A stretch of 64,000 nucleotides of DNA from assembly GCA_963822955.1 (NCBI GenBank), contig CAWGJS010000002.1, forward strand, positions 2,108,001 to 2,172,000. Reading direction: 5' to 3'. A program made the position numbers and the translations under genes. This document shows positions 53,438-61,505 of this stretch, in pieces. The notes beneath the pieces were generated by a model. The model saw only the letters and a list, made by a program, of their open reading frames with translations. It did not search any database and was not told where the DNA came from. This DNA comes from JAJYUU01 sp963822955. Its GTDB lineage: Bacteria; Actinomycetota; Actinomycetes; Streptosporangiales; Streptosporangiaceae. Within the stretch, counting starts at the first letter, position 1; each line of letters begins with the position of its first letter.

Positions 53438-54898
53438 TTATGGAATGCGCTGCGCGCGCAGGGCGCCCCGGCGGATCTTCCCGGCTTCGTCGCGCAGGGC
53501 GTGGTCGGTGTACTCGATCGAGCGGGGAACCTTGTAGTGAGCGATGCGCTCGCGGACGAAGGCCAGCAGCTCGTCCTCGGACACGGTCTCCGGGTCGGCC
53601 TCGACGATCGCATGCACGACGTTGCCCATGTCGGCGTCCGGCAGGCCTATCACCGCGACAGATCTGACGGCGGGATGTTCCTGCAGCGCCGCCTCGACCT
53701 CTGCAGGGTAGACGTTGGCGCCGCCTGTCAGGATCATGTCCTGCAGCCTGTCGCCGAGGTAGAGGTAGCCGTCCGCGTCCAGCCATCCCATGTCCCCGAG
53801 GGACTCCCATCCGCCTGCGCGGGCACGGGCGGTGGCACCGACATAGCGGTACGTCGGCTCAGCCCGCAGGGAGTGCAGCCAGACTTCGCCTTCCTCGCCG
53901 GCCTGCAGCTCGGTGCCGTCGGCATCGCAGATCATCACGGTGCCCGGCGCCGGGCGGCCTACTGAACCGCGATGGGCGAGCCACTCCGTTCCGGTGATGA
54001 TGGTCGCCGCCTGCGCCTCGGTGCCGGCGTACAGCTCGAAGATGCGCTCCGCCCCCAGCCAGTCGATCCATACCTGCTTGAGCCATTCCGGACAGGGCTC
54101 GGCCAGGTGCCACACTGCCTGCAGGGACGACAGGTCGAAGCTGTCCCGTAGGTCCGCCGGGAGCCGCCAGATCCGCTTCATCATCGTAGGAACGAGGTAG
54201 ATCGTGTCCGCGCGATAACGGTCAATCGCGGCGAGCGTAGCCTGGGCGTCGAAGCGGGGCAGCACCACAACATGACTTCCCCCCAGCAGGGCCGAGCAAG
54301 ACCAGACAACGGGGCCGTTGTGGTACAGCGGCGCGGGCACGACCATGCAACCGCCTGCCACGCCGAACAGCGGGGGCGCGTCCTCCTCCATCGCGGCCGG
54401 ATCTCCGGACACGATCAGCTTGGGACGGCCGGTGGACCCGCCCGATGTCGGTGCCTTCCACGCAGGCGAGGTGACGTCTGGCAACGGGTCGTCGGGCACG
54501 TCCGGGCCGGGCCGGTAACCAGCTGGCAGCGCCCGCCGGCCGGGCGCGAGGTGCGCGGCAACGCCAATGACGGCGGCTGGATCGGCTAGTTCCAGGATGG
54601 CGCTGAGCTCAGGCTCGGGCAGCCTCGCCGACACAGGCTGAGGGATGGCTCCGACCTTCCAGCAGGCAGCCACGGCCACGAACCAGTCCGCCGAGTTCGG
54701 GAGCGCGATCGTGACCATGTCGCCGAGACCGGCGCCGCCTGCGCCGAGGTCCCGAGCCAGGCGGTTGGACGCCGACTCAAGCTGGGCTCTGGTCAGGCTC
54801 TGATCACCGCAGGTGATGGCAGGACGGTCGGGGTCGGCATCGGCGAGAGCCGTCAGGCGCTGGCTGAAGGAGATCATGCCCATGACGATGACCCGCAC
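53438..54898 (-). CDS. Acyl-CoA synthetase / AMP-dependent ligase
   Basis: A 486-residue ANL-superfamily enzyme joining a carboxylic acid to CoA. Seen: the phosphate-binding loop TSGGSTGRPKLIVS near residue 155, LYAGTEAQAATIITGTEWL near 280, the acid-recognising GDMGWLDADGYLYLGDRLQDMIL near 382, and KVPRSIEYTDHALRDEAGKIRRGAL with a C-terminal catalytic Lys. FadD- and bile-acid-type ligases are the nearest groups I recognise. Start is uncertain among 54898, 54883 and 54877. It is divergent from the arylsulfotransferase-like gene. Confidence 0.85.
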   Translation of the reverse strand: MRVIVMGMISFSQRLTALADADPDRPAITCGDQSLTRAQLESASNRLARDLGAGGAGLGDMVTIALPNSADWFVAVAACWKVGAIPQPVSARLPEPELSAILELADPAAVIGVAAHLAPGRRALPAGYRPGPDVPDDPLPDVTSPAWKAPTSGGSTGRPKLIVSGDPAAMEEDAPPLFGVAGGCMVVPAPLYHNGPVVWSCSALLGGSHVVVLPRFDAQATLAAIDRYRADTIYLVPTMMKRIWRLPADLRDSFDLSSLQAVWHLAEPCPEWLKQVWIDWLGAERIFELYAGTEAQAATIITGTEWLAHRGSVGRPAPGTVMICDADGTELQAGEEGEVWLHSLRAEPTYRYVGATARARAGGWESLGDMGWLDADGYLYLGDRLQDMILTGGANVYPAEVEAALQEHPAVRSVAVIGLPDADMGNVVHAIVEADPETVSEDELLAFVRERIAHYKVPRSIEYTDHALRDEAGKIRRGALRAQRIP

Positions 54899-55144
54899 CC
54901 CCAGGCGTGACTAGCGATCGTTCGAAAGAGCTAGCTGATTATTGCAAGTCATGCGTCCGCTTTCTCCTGCTGCGCGGACCGCAGCTACTGCCTGCCCGGT
55001 CTCGGCCGTTCCTCGCAGATTGCTCGAAGTGATCGGACGTGCCTTGCGCGGCGTGGAATTTCATAGTTAACTTATTGACTTAGTAGGGAATTTCGCGCGG
55101 GCATGGTGGGCCCGCACTCGCCACGGACGGAAGGTAGCTTTCGC

Positions 55145-56392
55145 ATGCCCAGATTCTCTGACGGCGTCGGGCCGCTCAGCAGGCTAGGAGGTCGGCGAGG
55201 TCTCGCCGCGGCCGCGGCCGTCCTCGCTGCAGCTGGTCCGGCACTCATCGCAGCGAGCCCGGCAACCGCAGCACCAGCGCCTGCGGCACCGCCTCCCGTG
55301 ACGGTGCTCACCGGGAGCGCCAGCAGTTCAGACGGCGACATCTTCATCTCGCCGTTCGGGGATCAGAGCACGTACGCCAACGGACCGGAGATACTCAACA
55401 GCAGTGGCCAGGTCGTCTGGTTCCACGCCGTGCCGACCGGCGAGGAGGCGTCCGACTTCCGTGCGCAGACCTACGACGGCCGGCCAGTCCTGACCTGGTG
55501 GCAGGGAACCGGGCTTGGCGGCCTGGCAAGCGGCGTGGACTACATCTACAACGATCATTACCAGCAGATCGGCGAAGTCCAGGCAGGCAACGGTTACAGC
55601 GCGGACGGGCACGAGTTCCTCATTACGCCGTGGAATACCGCACTGATCCTCGCCTACACGACTGCGACCGCCAACCTGACCTCGATCGGTGGCCCGGCCG
55701 ACCAGACAGTCATCGACGGCATCGTGCAGGAGATCGACATCAGGACGGGCAAGGTCCTGTTCCAGTGGAACAGCTCGGATCACGTCCCCTACAGCGAGAG
55801 CGAGCAGCCGCTGCCGGCGTCCGCGAGCACGCCATGGGACTGGTTCCACATCAACGCCGTGCATCTGGCCAGGAACGGCTCGCTGCTCATCGACGCTCGT
55901 AACACCTGGGCCACCTATGACGTGAGCCCGCGGACCGGCGCGATCAGGTGGCAGCTCGGCGGTAAGGACAGCACGTTCAAGATCGCGGCGGCGGCCGGGC
56001 AGACGCTGGACAGCGCAGGCGAGATCTTCGCTTTCCAGCACGACCCCGAGCAGGTCGGCCACAACCTGTACACGTTCTTCGACAACGACAGCGCGGGCGC
56101 ACCGCTGCTGCCCGCCAGCCGCGCCGTGACCGTCCAGCTGGACTTCAGGACGCGGACGGCGACCCTGATCGCGTCCGACAGCCAGCCGGAAGGGCTGTCG
56201 GCTGCGTCGCAGGGAAACGCGCAGACCACCCGCAACGGCGACCTGTTCGTGGGCTGGGGCGCGCTGCCGTACTTCTCCGAGTTCAGCCCGTCGGGACAGT
56301 TGCTGTTCGACGCCGAGTTCCCGGCAGGCGTGAACACTTACCGGGCCTACCAGCTGCCCTGGCCTGGCCCGGACGCGCGCAACCGGAGGTAA
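55145..56392 (+). CDS. Secreted arylsulfotransferase (ASST)-family protein
   Basis: A 415-residue exported protein with a signal peptide (RRGLAAAAAVLAAAGPALIAASPATA). The body is a beta-propeller with PEILNSSGQVVWFHAVP, QTYDGRPVLTWWQGTG, and FHINAVHLARNGSLLIDARNTWATYDV, matching the ASST/ASST_2 pattern of actinobacterial proteins. True ASST moves sulfuryl groups between phenols through a His; whether this one is active cannot be said. ATG 55145 has GGAAGG about ten bases upstream. A perfect 11-bp terminator follows the stop. Confidence 0.8.
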   Translation: MPRFSDGVGPLSRLGGRRGLAAAAAVLAAAGPALIAASPATAAPAPAAPPPVTVLTGSASSSDGDIFISPFGDQSTYANGPEILNSSGQVVWFHAVPTGEEASDFRAQTYDGRPVLTWWQGTGLGGLASGVDYIYNDHYQQIGEVQAGNGYSADGHEFLITPWNTALILAYTTATANLTSIGGPADQTVIDGIVQEIDIRTGKVLFQWNSSDHVPYSESEQPLPASASTPWDWFHINAVHLARNGSLLIDARNTWATYDVSPRTGAIRWQLGGKDSTFKIAAAAGQTLDSAGEIFAFQHDPEQVGHNLYTFFDNDSAGAPLLPASRAVTVQLDFRTRTATLIASDSQPEGLSAASQGNAQTTRNGDLFVGWGALPYFSEFSPSGQLLFDAEFPAGVNTYRAYQLPWPGPDARNRR

Positions 56393-56405
56393 CCACATGC
56401 CGTTC

Positions 56406-56437
56406 GGACGGCCGGGTGCTGTCGCGCCCGGCCGTCC
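56406..56437 (+). terminator. Terminator after the ASST-like gene
   Basis: GGACGGCCGGG and CCCGGCCGTCC are perfect 11-bp arms around a 10-base loop, 14 bases after the stop at 56392. No T-run follows. Confidence 0.85.
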
Positions 56438-56459
56438 TCTGCGAGCAAGATCACTTGAC

Positions 56460-56498
56460 GTTTGCAGTTTCCAGCGCTATTCGCGGAAAACTGCAAAC
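56460..56498. promoter_or_regulatory. AT-richer inverted repeat upstream of the NlpC/P60-like gene
   Basis: GTTTGCAGTTT and AAACTGCAAAC are perfect 11-bp arms with a 17-base centre, 42 bases upstream of the GTG at 56540, and overlapping a TTGACG box. It stands out against the GC-rich background. It fits an operator for a dimeric repressor better than a terminator, because a separate terminator already lies at 56406-56437. Confidence 0.5.
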
Positions 56499-56539
56499 GC
56501 AAATGGAAGAACCCTTGGCAGGGACTGTAGGGTCCGTGC

Positions 56540-57307
56540 GTGGGCCGTCCTGGCATGGCAGTGCTCGGCATCGACGTTGACGCCGACCTGCTGGACCGGT
56601 GGCGCAACTGGTTGATGCCTGCGGAGCAGCCGTTTCTCGTGCCCAGGGATATCCAGGGCCGGGATGGCCTGGTGGACGATGGCGCGCGGCTTAGTTTCGA
56701 GCTGCAGGATTCCTTCTGTCTGTACGAGCTCGGCGACAGCGCCGTCTGCTGGCTCACCCGAGCCGGGAGCCGTCGTCTGCCGTCGGAAGTTCGCCGCGCT
56801 CAGCCCGCGGCCCATCGCTGGCCCTCCCCCGATCGCGCGCGTGATGTCGCCAGGGTCGTGCGCTTCGTCGAGCAAGGCCGCCGCCGCAGTCGTCACGCGG
56901 ATCTAGACGAGGCGGGCTGGGAGAAAGCATCAGCTGTCCTGCCGGGTGCCCGGAAGCTGGCCGGAACCTTCCCGCCGGGAAGCGGGCCGAACTGCTTCGG
57001 GACCGTAATGGGCGCTGCGGGCGTCACGGGCGCGGCGGGAACCTGGATGCGGCGCGAGCCCTTCGAGGAGTGGCTGGCGGTAGCGACACGTGCTGGCGGC
57101 GAGGACGAGCAGGCCGGAACGGTGCTGGTATGGCGCGACGGCAACCGGGCAGTCCAGCATGCAGCCGTCACTCTCGGCGCCGGCTGGGCACTGCACAAGC
57201 CCTCGCAAGGGTGGATGTCGCCGACGAAGGTGCTCACCGTCCGCGACGCGATTCTGAGCGCTCGGTTCGCAGGCCATCACCTCCAGCGCCGCACGCTGCT
57301 GTCCTAG
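56540..57307 (+). CDS. NlpC/P60-like cysteine-peptidase-type protein (uncertain)
   Basis: A 255-residue cytoplasmic protein (GTG 56540). Residues 1-115 include CLYELGDSAVCWLTRAG. The second half has GPNCFGTVMGAAGV near residue 152, then VQHAAVTLGAGWALHKPSQGW near 213. A Cys in the N-CFGTV helix start followed by a His-containing strand resembles the NlpC/P60/CHAP catalytic order, but I cannot assign the fold firmly, and no signal peptide is present. A strong inverted repeat sits 42 bases upstream. Confidence 0.55.
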   Translation: MGRPGMAVLGIDVDADLLDRWRNWLMPAEQPFLVPRDIQGRDGLVDDGARLSFELQDSFCLYELGDSAVCWLTRAGSRRLPSEVRRAQPAAHRWPSPDRARDVARVVRFVEQGRRRSRHADLDEAGWEKASAVLPGARKLAGTFPPGSGPNCFGTVMGAAGVTGAAGTWMRREPFEEWLAVATRAGGEDEQAGTVLVWRDGNRAVQHAAVTLGAGWALHKPSQGWMSPTKVLTVRDAILSARFAGHHLQRRTLLS

Positions 57308-57891
57308 GTGCCAGGGTCGTCCCCCCTGTGGATCGGCGGCAAGGGCGGCAACGAGTTCGACGTGATCAACTGCGAGGACGGCCTGACCCAGGGCATGCCC
57401 AACGGCTCCCCGCTCCTGACACCCTTCATCGTCAACCCGCCCGCGGACCTGCCGGTGAGTACCGAGGCGCTCTTCAACAGCCGGACCAATCACTGCTTCG
57501 GCGGGCTACCACCCAGACCAGCCACGGGCGGTACAAGAACGCGAAGGCCGGCAAGTGCCTCCAGGACCCGTCCAACAGTGCCAGGTCGGGAACGCCCGCG
57601 AAGCTGGCTCGGTGCACGACCAGCGCGGCCGAGAACCTGGCCTTCGACGGTGCCTTCTTTGTCCGCGGCAAGCTCTGCCTTCAGACCCAGAGCGGGAAGT
57701 TCGGTTCCGCCATCAAGTTCGCTACCTGCAACGGCAACGATCGTCAGCAGTGGGAGATTAATCCCAACGGCACGATCGCATGGATCCAGTTCGCCCGGTG
57801 CATCGCGGACGTGTCAGGCAAGGTCGAGCTGTCGAAGTGCACGAGCGGGCTGTCTGACCGCTGGAAGTTCACGTCGGAGGCTGCTCGCTAG
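57308..57891 (+). pseudogene. Ricin-type lectin-domain protein, broken
   Basis: The C-terminal part (about 57520-57891) encodes a ricin-type beta-trefoil segment (YKNAKAGKCLQDPSN, KLCLQTQSGKFGSAIKFATCNGNDRQQW). The N-terminal part (57308-57500) is in another frame and has no signal peptide or clear family (VNPPADLPVSTEALFNSRTNHCFGG). It begins at a GTG directly after the stop of the preceding gene, in the same frame, with no ribosome-binding site. I read it as the end of a lost secreted lectin, with one more frame break near 57500. Confidence 0.55.
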
Positions 57892-57993
57892 CCGGAACCG
57901 AGAGGCAGGGAGCCGCGCGTGGCTGGGCGGCTCCCCATCAGCCGTCCGCCGGTCTGGATGTCCATGCGATTTACCTGCCTGGCACTGAGTAGA

Positions 57994-58032
57994 ACAACTC
58001 TGGTCGCGCTGACGCGCCGCGACGAGAGTTGT
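57994..58032 (+). promoter_or_regulatory. Hairpin overlapping the ribosome-binding site of the 58036 gene
   Basis: ACAACTCTGGTCGCG and CGCGACGAGAGTTGT are 15-bp arms with one mismatch and a 9-base loop. The downstream arm includes the GAGAG that would serve as ribosome-binding site, 3 bases before the ATG at 58036. If formed in RNA it would occlude translation; as DNA it could be an operator. Confidence 0.5.
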
Positions 58033-58035
58033 CTC

Positions 58036-58326
58036 ATGACGCCGGATGATGCGCCGCCGCCATGGTGGGTTGTAGTGCTGCGCTGGGCTCTGCTCGGGTT
58101 CGCAGTTCTCGTCTCGGCCGCCACGGCTGTGGTGTTCGGGTTCGCCGTCTACCTGTTCGCCGCGGGCTACTCCGGCGGCAACAACCCGGAAAGTGTCGCA
58201 CCGCTGGCGATCCCGCTGTCCTTTCTCGTCTGGGTCTTCGTGGGCGTACCGGCTGCGCTGGTCTGCGCGCTGGCCTGGGCGGGCTATTTCGCCGCCGTCC
58301 GGAGGGTCCGCCGCTCCCCGAAATGA
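58036..58326 (+). CDS. Small two-helix membrane protein
   Basis: A 96-residue protein. The ATG at 58036 begins the membrane-protein-like text (MTPDDAPPPWWVVVLRWALLGF); longer frames upstream cross the hairpin. Two helices (about 11-33 and 57-81) with a Gly/Asn-rich loop and a basic end. No family recognised. Expression may be controlled by the hairpin at 57994-58032. Confidence 0.55.
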   Translation: MTPDDAPPPWWVVVLRWALLGFAVLVSAATAVVFGFAVYLFAAGYSGGNNPESVAPLAIPLSFLVWVFVGVPAALVCALAWAGYFAAVRRVRRSPK

Positions 58327-58359
58327 CCTGCTCGTCGCGGCCGTCAGTGCAGACGGGTT

Positions 58360-59178
58360 TCAGTCGCTATTGAGGGCCGTCGCGGCGACGGCATCGATGT
58401 GGGCGATCGCGACGGGGAGGATGTTGTCAGACTGAGCGAAGGCCATGACGTGATTACCGGGGACGATCTCCAGCTGGCAGGGCAGCATCCGGGCCTGCTG
58501 CACTGCCAGCTCCAGGTAGGTGTCATCGGCGCCGTAGTAAGCCAGCGTTGGATGCGGCGCCGCCTGCAAGTCGGCGACGGTAGTCGGGAACTTGCGGATG
58601 ACTTCCTGGACGGCCCGGATGGCACGGAAATCGTTGCGGGCAATATAAAGCTCGGCCACCTGCGGCGGCCAGTCAGCAAACATTTCTTCGATAGTCGCCG
58701 GGCGATCGCTCGCAGGCGTTTCCATGGCGGCGCGCTGATCAGCGTCGAGGCCGAGCGGCCAACCTCCAAGAATCAGCGATGCGACACGGCCAGGCGCAGT
58801 GATGGCCAGGTTCTCGGCGATCACAGCGCCCCAGGAATAGCCCCACACGTGAGCGGCGCCGACACCTTCGGCGTCGAGGATCGCCAGAACATCGGCGGCG
58901 ATGCCAGGATTGGCGTATGCCGCGGGATCGTAGGGCTTGTCGCTGTCGCCATGACCGAGCAGATCTGGCACGAGAACCCGGAAACGATCCTGAAGGCGCT
59001 GGACATATCCCCGGTCGAGCCAGCGCTCACCCCACATCGGATGGCCATGCAACAGCACGATGGTAGGTCCGGCGCCGAAGGCCTGATAGCGAATGCGGTA
59101 ACCACGACTGGTGATAACCAACAGGGCCCCCAGGGAATGGAAAGGCACATAACCGCAACAGGCTCTACGGCCACCCAA
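58360..59178 (-). CDS. Alpha/beta hydrolase
   Basis: A protein of about 260-270 residues. Seen: the oxyanion-hole HGHPMWGERW near residue 45, the nucleophile elbow GYSWGAVIAE (Ser near residue 114), the acid Asp in YYGADDTYLELAV near 217, and the catalytic His in PGNHVMAFAQ near 243. The family includes haloalkane dehalogenases, epoxide hydrolases and esterases; the substrate is unknown. Start is uncertain: 59178, or a GTG at 59148. It converges on the 58036 gene. Confidence 0.83.
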   Translation of the reverse strand: MGGRRACCGYVPFHSLGALLVITSRGYRIRYQAFGAGPTIVLLHGHPMWGERWLDRGYVQRLQDRFRVLVPDLLGHGDSDKPYDPAAYANPGIAADVLAILDAEGVGAAHVWGYSWGAVIAENLAITAPGRVASLILGGWPLGLDADQRAAMETPASDRPATIEEMFADWPPQVAELYIARNDFRAIRAVQEVIRKFPTTVADLQAAPHPTLAYYGADDTYLELAVQQARMLPCQLEIVPGNHVMAFAQSDNILPVAIAHIDAVAATALNSD

Positions 59179-59263
59179 ACTACATCCTGGCCAGGGGGAG
59201 CAGCTGGGTATTGGAGCTGCATCATGGCGGCCCCGGAAGAGCGCGGCTCGATAAGCTGACGGC

Positions 59264-59647
59264 GTGTCGCCGACCCTGGATTACGTCCACGGATACTCGG
59301 CTGAGGAAGGCATGCGGCTCAGCGACCAGGCTGGCTCGGCGTATTTCCATCCGACGAGCGAGCAAGCTCGCCGCGCAATTCAGTGCCTGATCGACCTGCA
59401 ACAGCAGGCAGGCGGCGATTCGCTGATAGGACGGCGCCTGTACCCGCTGCTGATCCAGTCCGGCTACCGGGACGTGCGCGTGACTCCCCTGGTGGCCTAC
59501 GCCGACGGCAGCAGGCCAGACCTTCGTGTTGAGTGCCTTGGGACCAGGTCCGCGGCGGGCAGCCAGCGAGATAGGGTGCAGGCGGGTAGCCTGCCCGAAG
59601 CGGTGGCAACCCGGCAACGCTGGGCCTCGTACCGCGAAGGAGCAGCG
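59264..59647 (+). pseudogene. Gutted SAM methyltransferase remnant, open into the next gene
   Basis: From a GTG at 59264, the first 24 residues (SPTLDYVHGYSAEEGMRLSDQAG) match the start of a class I methyltransferase, and the following residues from SAYFHPTSEQARRAIQCLI through GRRLYPLLIQSGYRDVRVTP to RPDL match its end. The SAM-binding core between, normally about 150 residues with motif I, is missing, and the join is in frame. The frame runs without a stop through 59648 into the next methyltransferase. It cannot bind SAM and is a remnant. Confidence 0.65.
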
Positions 59648-60466
59648 ATGACGAAACCGAGCACAGAGTCTCCGCAGTGGACAACGGTGGACGAGGGCTG
59701 GGGCCGTAAGGCGCTCGACTTCGCAACGCTCAGCGAGCCGAGTAACTGCCGGGAGTACGTCGCCGTGCATCACCGGCTGCGTGTCGATGCCGGGGACCGC
59801 CTCCTCGACGTGGCGTGCGGGTCCGGCCTCGCGATCGAACTAGCTCGCTTGCGCGGCGCTTCCTGCAGTGGGGTTGACGCATCGGCCCGCCTCGTCGCGG
59901 TCGCACGGGACCGGAATCCTGGTTGCGACATCAGGGTGGGCGATATGCACGCGCTGCCGTGGGGCACCGCGTCGTTCGACGTGGTGACCAGCTTCCGGGG
60001 CATCTGGGGCACTACGCCCGACGCGATTGCCGAAATACGCCGGGTCCTTCGCCCTGGCGGACTCGCCGGGATAACAGTGTGGGGTCATCTGAAGGTGTCT
60101 CCCGGCGCCTGGGCGCTGGCACCGTTCCGCCTGGCCGCAGCTGAGAAGGTCGACAACCAGGCGGTGATGGTGTCGCTCGGCCGGCCTGGTGCGGGTGAGC
60201 AACTCCTAACATCACACGGATTCCTCGACGTTGAGCGTCTGGACGTTCCGTTCGCCTGGGAGTTCGCGGACCCTCAGCTGTACGCGCGTGCGCTGGCTTC
60301 TACCGGCCCGGCGTATGAGGCCATCCAGAACGTCGGGGAGGCTGAGTTTCATCGCGCCGCCGTCGAGCAGGCTCGCGGGCAGCTACGGAACGGCCTTCCT
60401 CTCCGGGCCGAAATCAATGTGGTGGCCTACGTCGCCCGCAAACCCGAAGGAGCCGAAGGCGCATGA
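59648..60466 (+). CDS. Class I SAM-dependent methyltransferase
   Basis: A 272-residue intact methyltransferase. Seen: motif I LLDVACGSGLAIELARLRG near residue 59, then VDASARLVAVARDRNPGCDIRVGDMHALPW and GTASFDVVTSFRGIWG. ATG 59648 is chosen because GAAGGAG lies five bases upstream; upstream in-frame text is the gutted remnant. The stop overlaps the next gene (ATGA). The acceptor is unknown. Confidence 0.85.
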   Translation: MTKPSTESPQWTTVDEGWGRKALDFATLSEPSNCREYVAVHHRLRVDAGDRLLDVACGSGLAIELARLRGASCSGVDASARLVAVARDRNPGCDIRVGDMHALPWGTASFDVVTSFRGIWGTTPDAIAEIRRVLRPGGLAGITVWGHLKVSPGAWALAPFRLAAAEKVDNQAVMVSLGRPGAGEQLLTSHGFLDVERLDVPFAWEFADPQLYARALASTGPAYEAIQNVGEAEFHRAAVEQARGQLRNGLPLRAEINVVAYVARKPEGAEGA

Positions 60467-61062
60467 CCGGCAGTTTTCTCCAAGAGCCCCCCGCGTCCCC
60501 TGAGGCGAAGGCGCTCTACGACGAGGACCTCGCGGACAGCGGCTATGTGTGGAATGTGTCCCGGCTGTGGGCGCACCAGCCACAGACCATGAATGGCCTG
60601 TTCGAGCTGATGTCTCAGGCCTTCGCGCCGAGCGGCCTGGCCTTCCGTCAGCGCGGGATCCTGGTGGCGGCTGCCGCCTCGGCCCTCGGCGATTCATACT
60701 GCTCGCTGGCGTGGGGCGGGAAGCTGGGCAAGGCGTCCGATCCCGGTGTTGCCGCGGGAGTTCTGAACGGCAGCGACGCCGGGCTGACGGATCAGGAGAA
60801 GGTAATCGCCGCGTGGGCCCGGCAGGTCGCTGGGGATCCGAACGCGACGACACCCGCAGACGTTCAGGCGCTCCGCGACTGCGGACTCGATGACGGGCAG
60901 ATCTTCGCCATCACCGCCTTCGTGGCCCTTCGGCTGGCCTTCTCCACGATCAATGACGCGCTCGGCGCTCAACCCGACGCCGAACTCGCCCAGTCTCTGC
61001 CCAACGATGTGCGGGAGGCAGTGACATACGGCCGGCCCGTAGCTCAACAGTCTGCTGTCTGA
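60463..61062 (+). CDS. Carboxymuconolactone-decarboxylase/AhpD-like protein
   Basis: A 199-residue all-helical protein of the CMD superfamily. Seen: LYDEDLADSGYVWNVSRLWAHQPQT at the N-terminus and the conserved helix GDSYCSLAWGGKLGKASD near residue 77. Only one Cys is present where AhpD peroxidases have CxxC, so peroxidase activity is doubtful. It overlaps the methyltransferase by four bases, which suggests co-translation. Confidence 0.8.
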   Translation: MTGSFLQEPPASPEAKALYDEDLADSGYVWNVSRLWAHQPQTMNGLFELMSQAFAPSGLAFRQRGILVAAAASALGDSYCSLAWGGKLGKASDPGVAAGVLNGSDAGLTDQEKVIAAWARQVAGDPNATTPADVQALRDCGLDDGQIFAITAFVALRLAFSTINDALGAQPDAELAQSLPNDVREAVTYGRPVAQQSAV

Positions 61063-61066
61063 CCTA

Positions 61067-61450
61067 GTGTGTCCGGCATTGCCCGGCAGCATGGCCTACG
61101 CGGGTGCTGAGTTCTGGGATCAGCTCTTCCGGCGGCGGCTGGACTCTGGCGACGATCTCGACTGGGCAGGCCTGTGGACCAGGCCGTTCCTGGTCCCGCT
61201 CCGGGAAGCGGGCGCACGCAGTGGCCGACATGACCCAGCGGCTGCCCTTCCCCGTCGTCGAGCAGTCGGGCCAGACAATGCATTACTTCGCCGAGGCCTA
61301 CTTGCGCGACCTGCTCGGGGAGCGGCGCGAACTGCATTTGACCTCGGTCCCGATCCGGCACGGCGCGACGGGCGAGCTGTTCAGCATGTCTGGCGCGGCG
61401 TTGCCCGGCGCTGATGCTGCCCGTGGCCATGGCCGGGATGATCGACCTGG
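61067..61450 (+). pseudogene. Second gutted SAM methyltransferase remnant
   Basis: The first part (AEFWDQLFRRRLDSG, LDWAGLWTRPFLVPLREAGA, about 61097-61215) matches the N-terminus of a class I methyltransferase. The core follows directly by the far C-terminal part in another frame (EQSGQTMHYFAEAYLRDLLGE, about 61260-61380), and the last bit (VWRGVARR to 61414) returns to the first frame. The SAM-binding core is absent and at least one frame break remains. It is a remnant between the CMD gene and ppk2. Confidence 0.6.
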
Positions 61451-61505
61451 TCAGCCGGCACTGAACGGCTACAGCGCACTGTTCCGATGAGGCTCATTTG
61501 GTGAC

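Noticed and set aside
56540..57891. Stop-codon readthrough joining the NlpC/P60-like gene and the lectin part
   Set aside because: The first protein ends naturally after its family region and no recoding context is visible; the lectin part also has a frame break.
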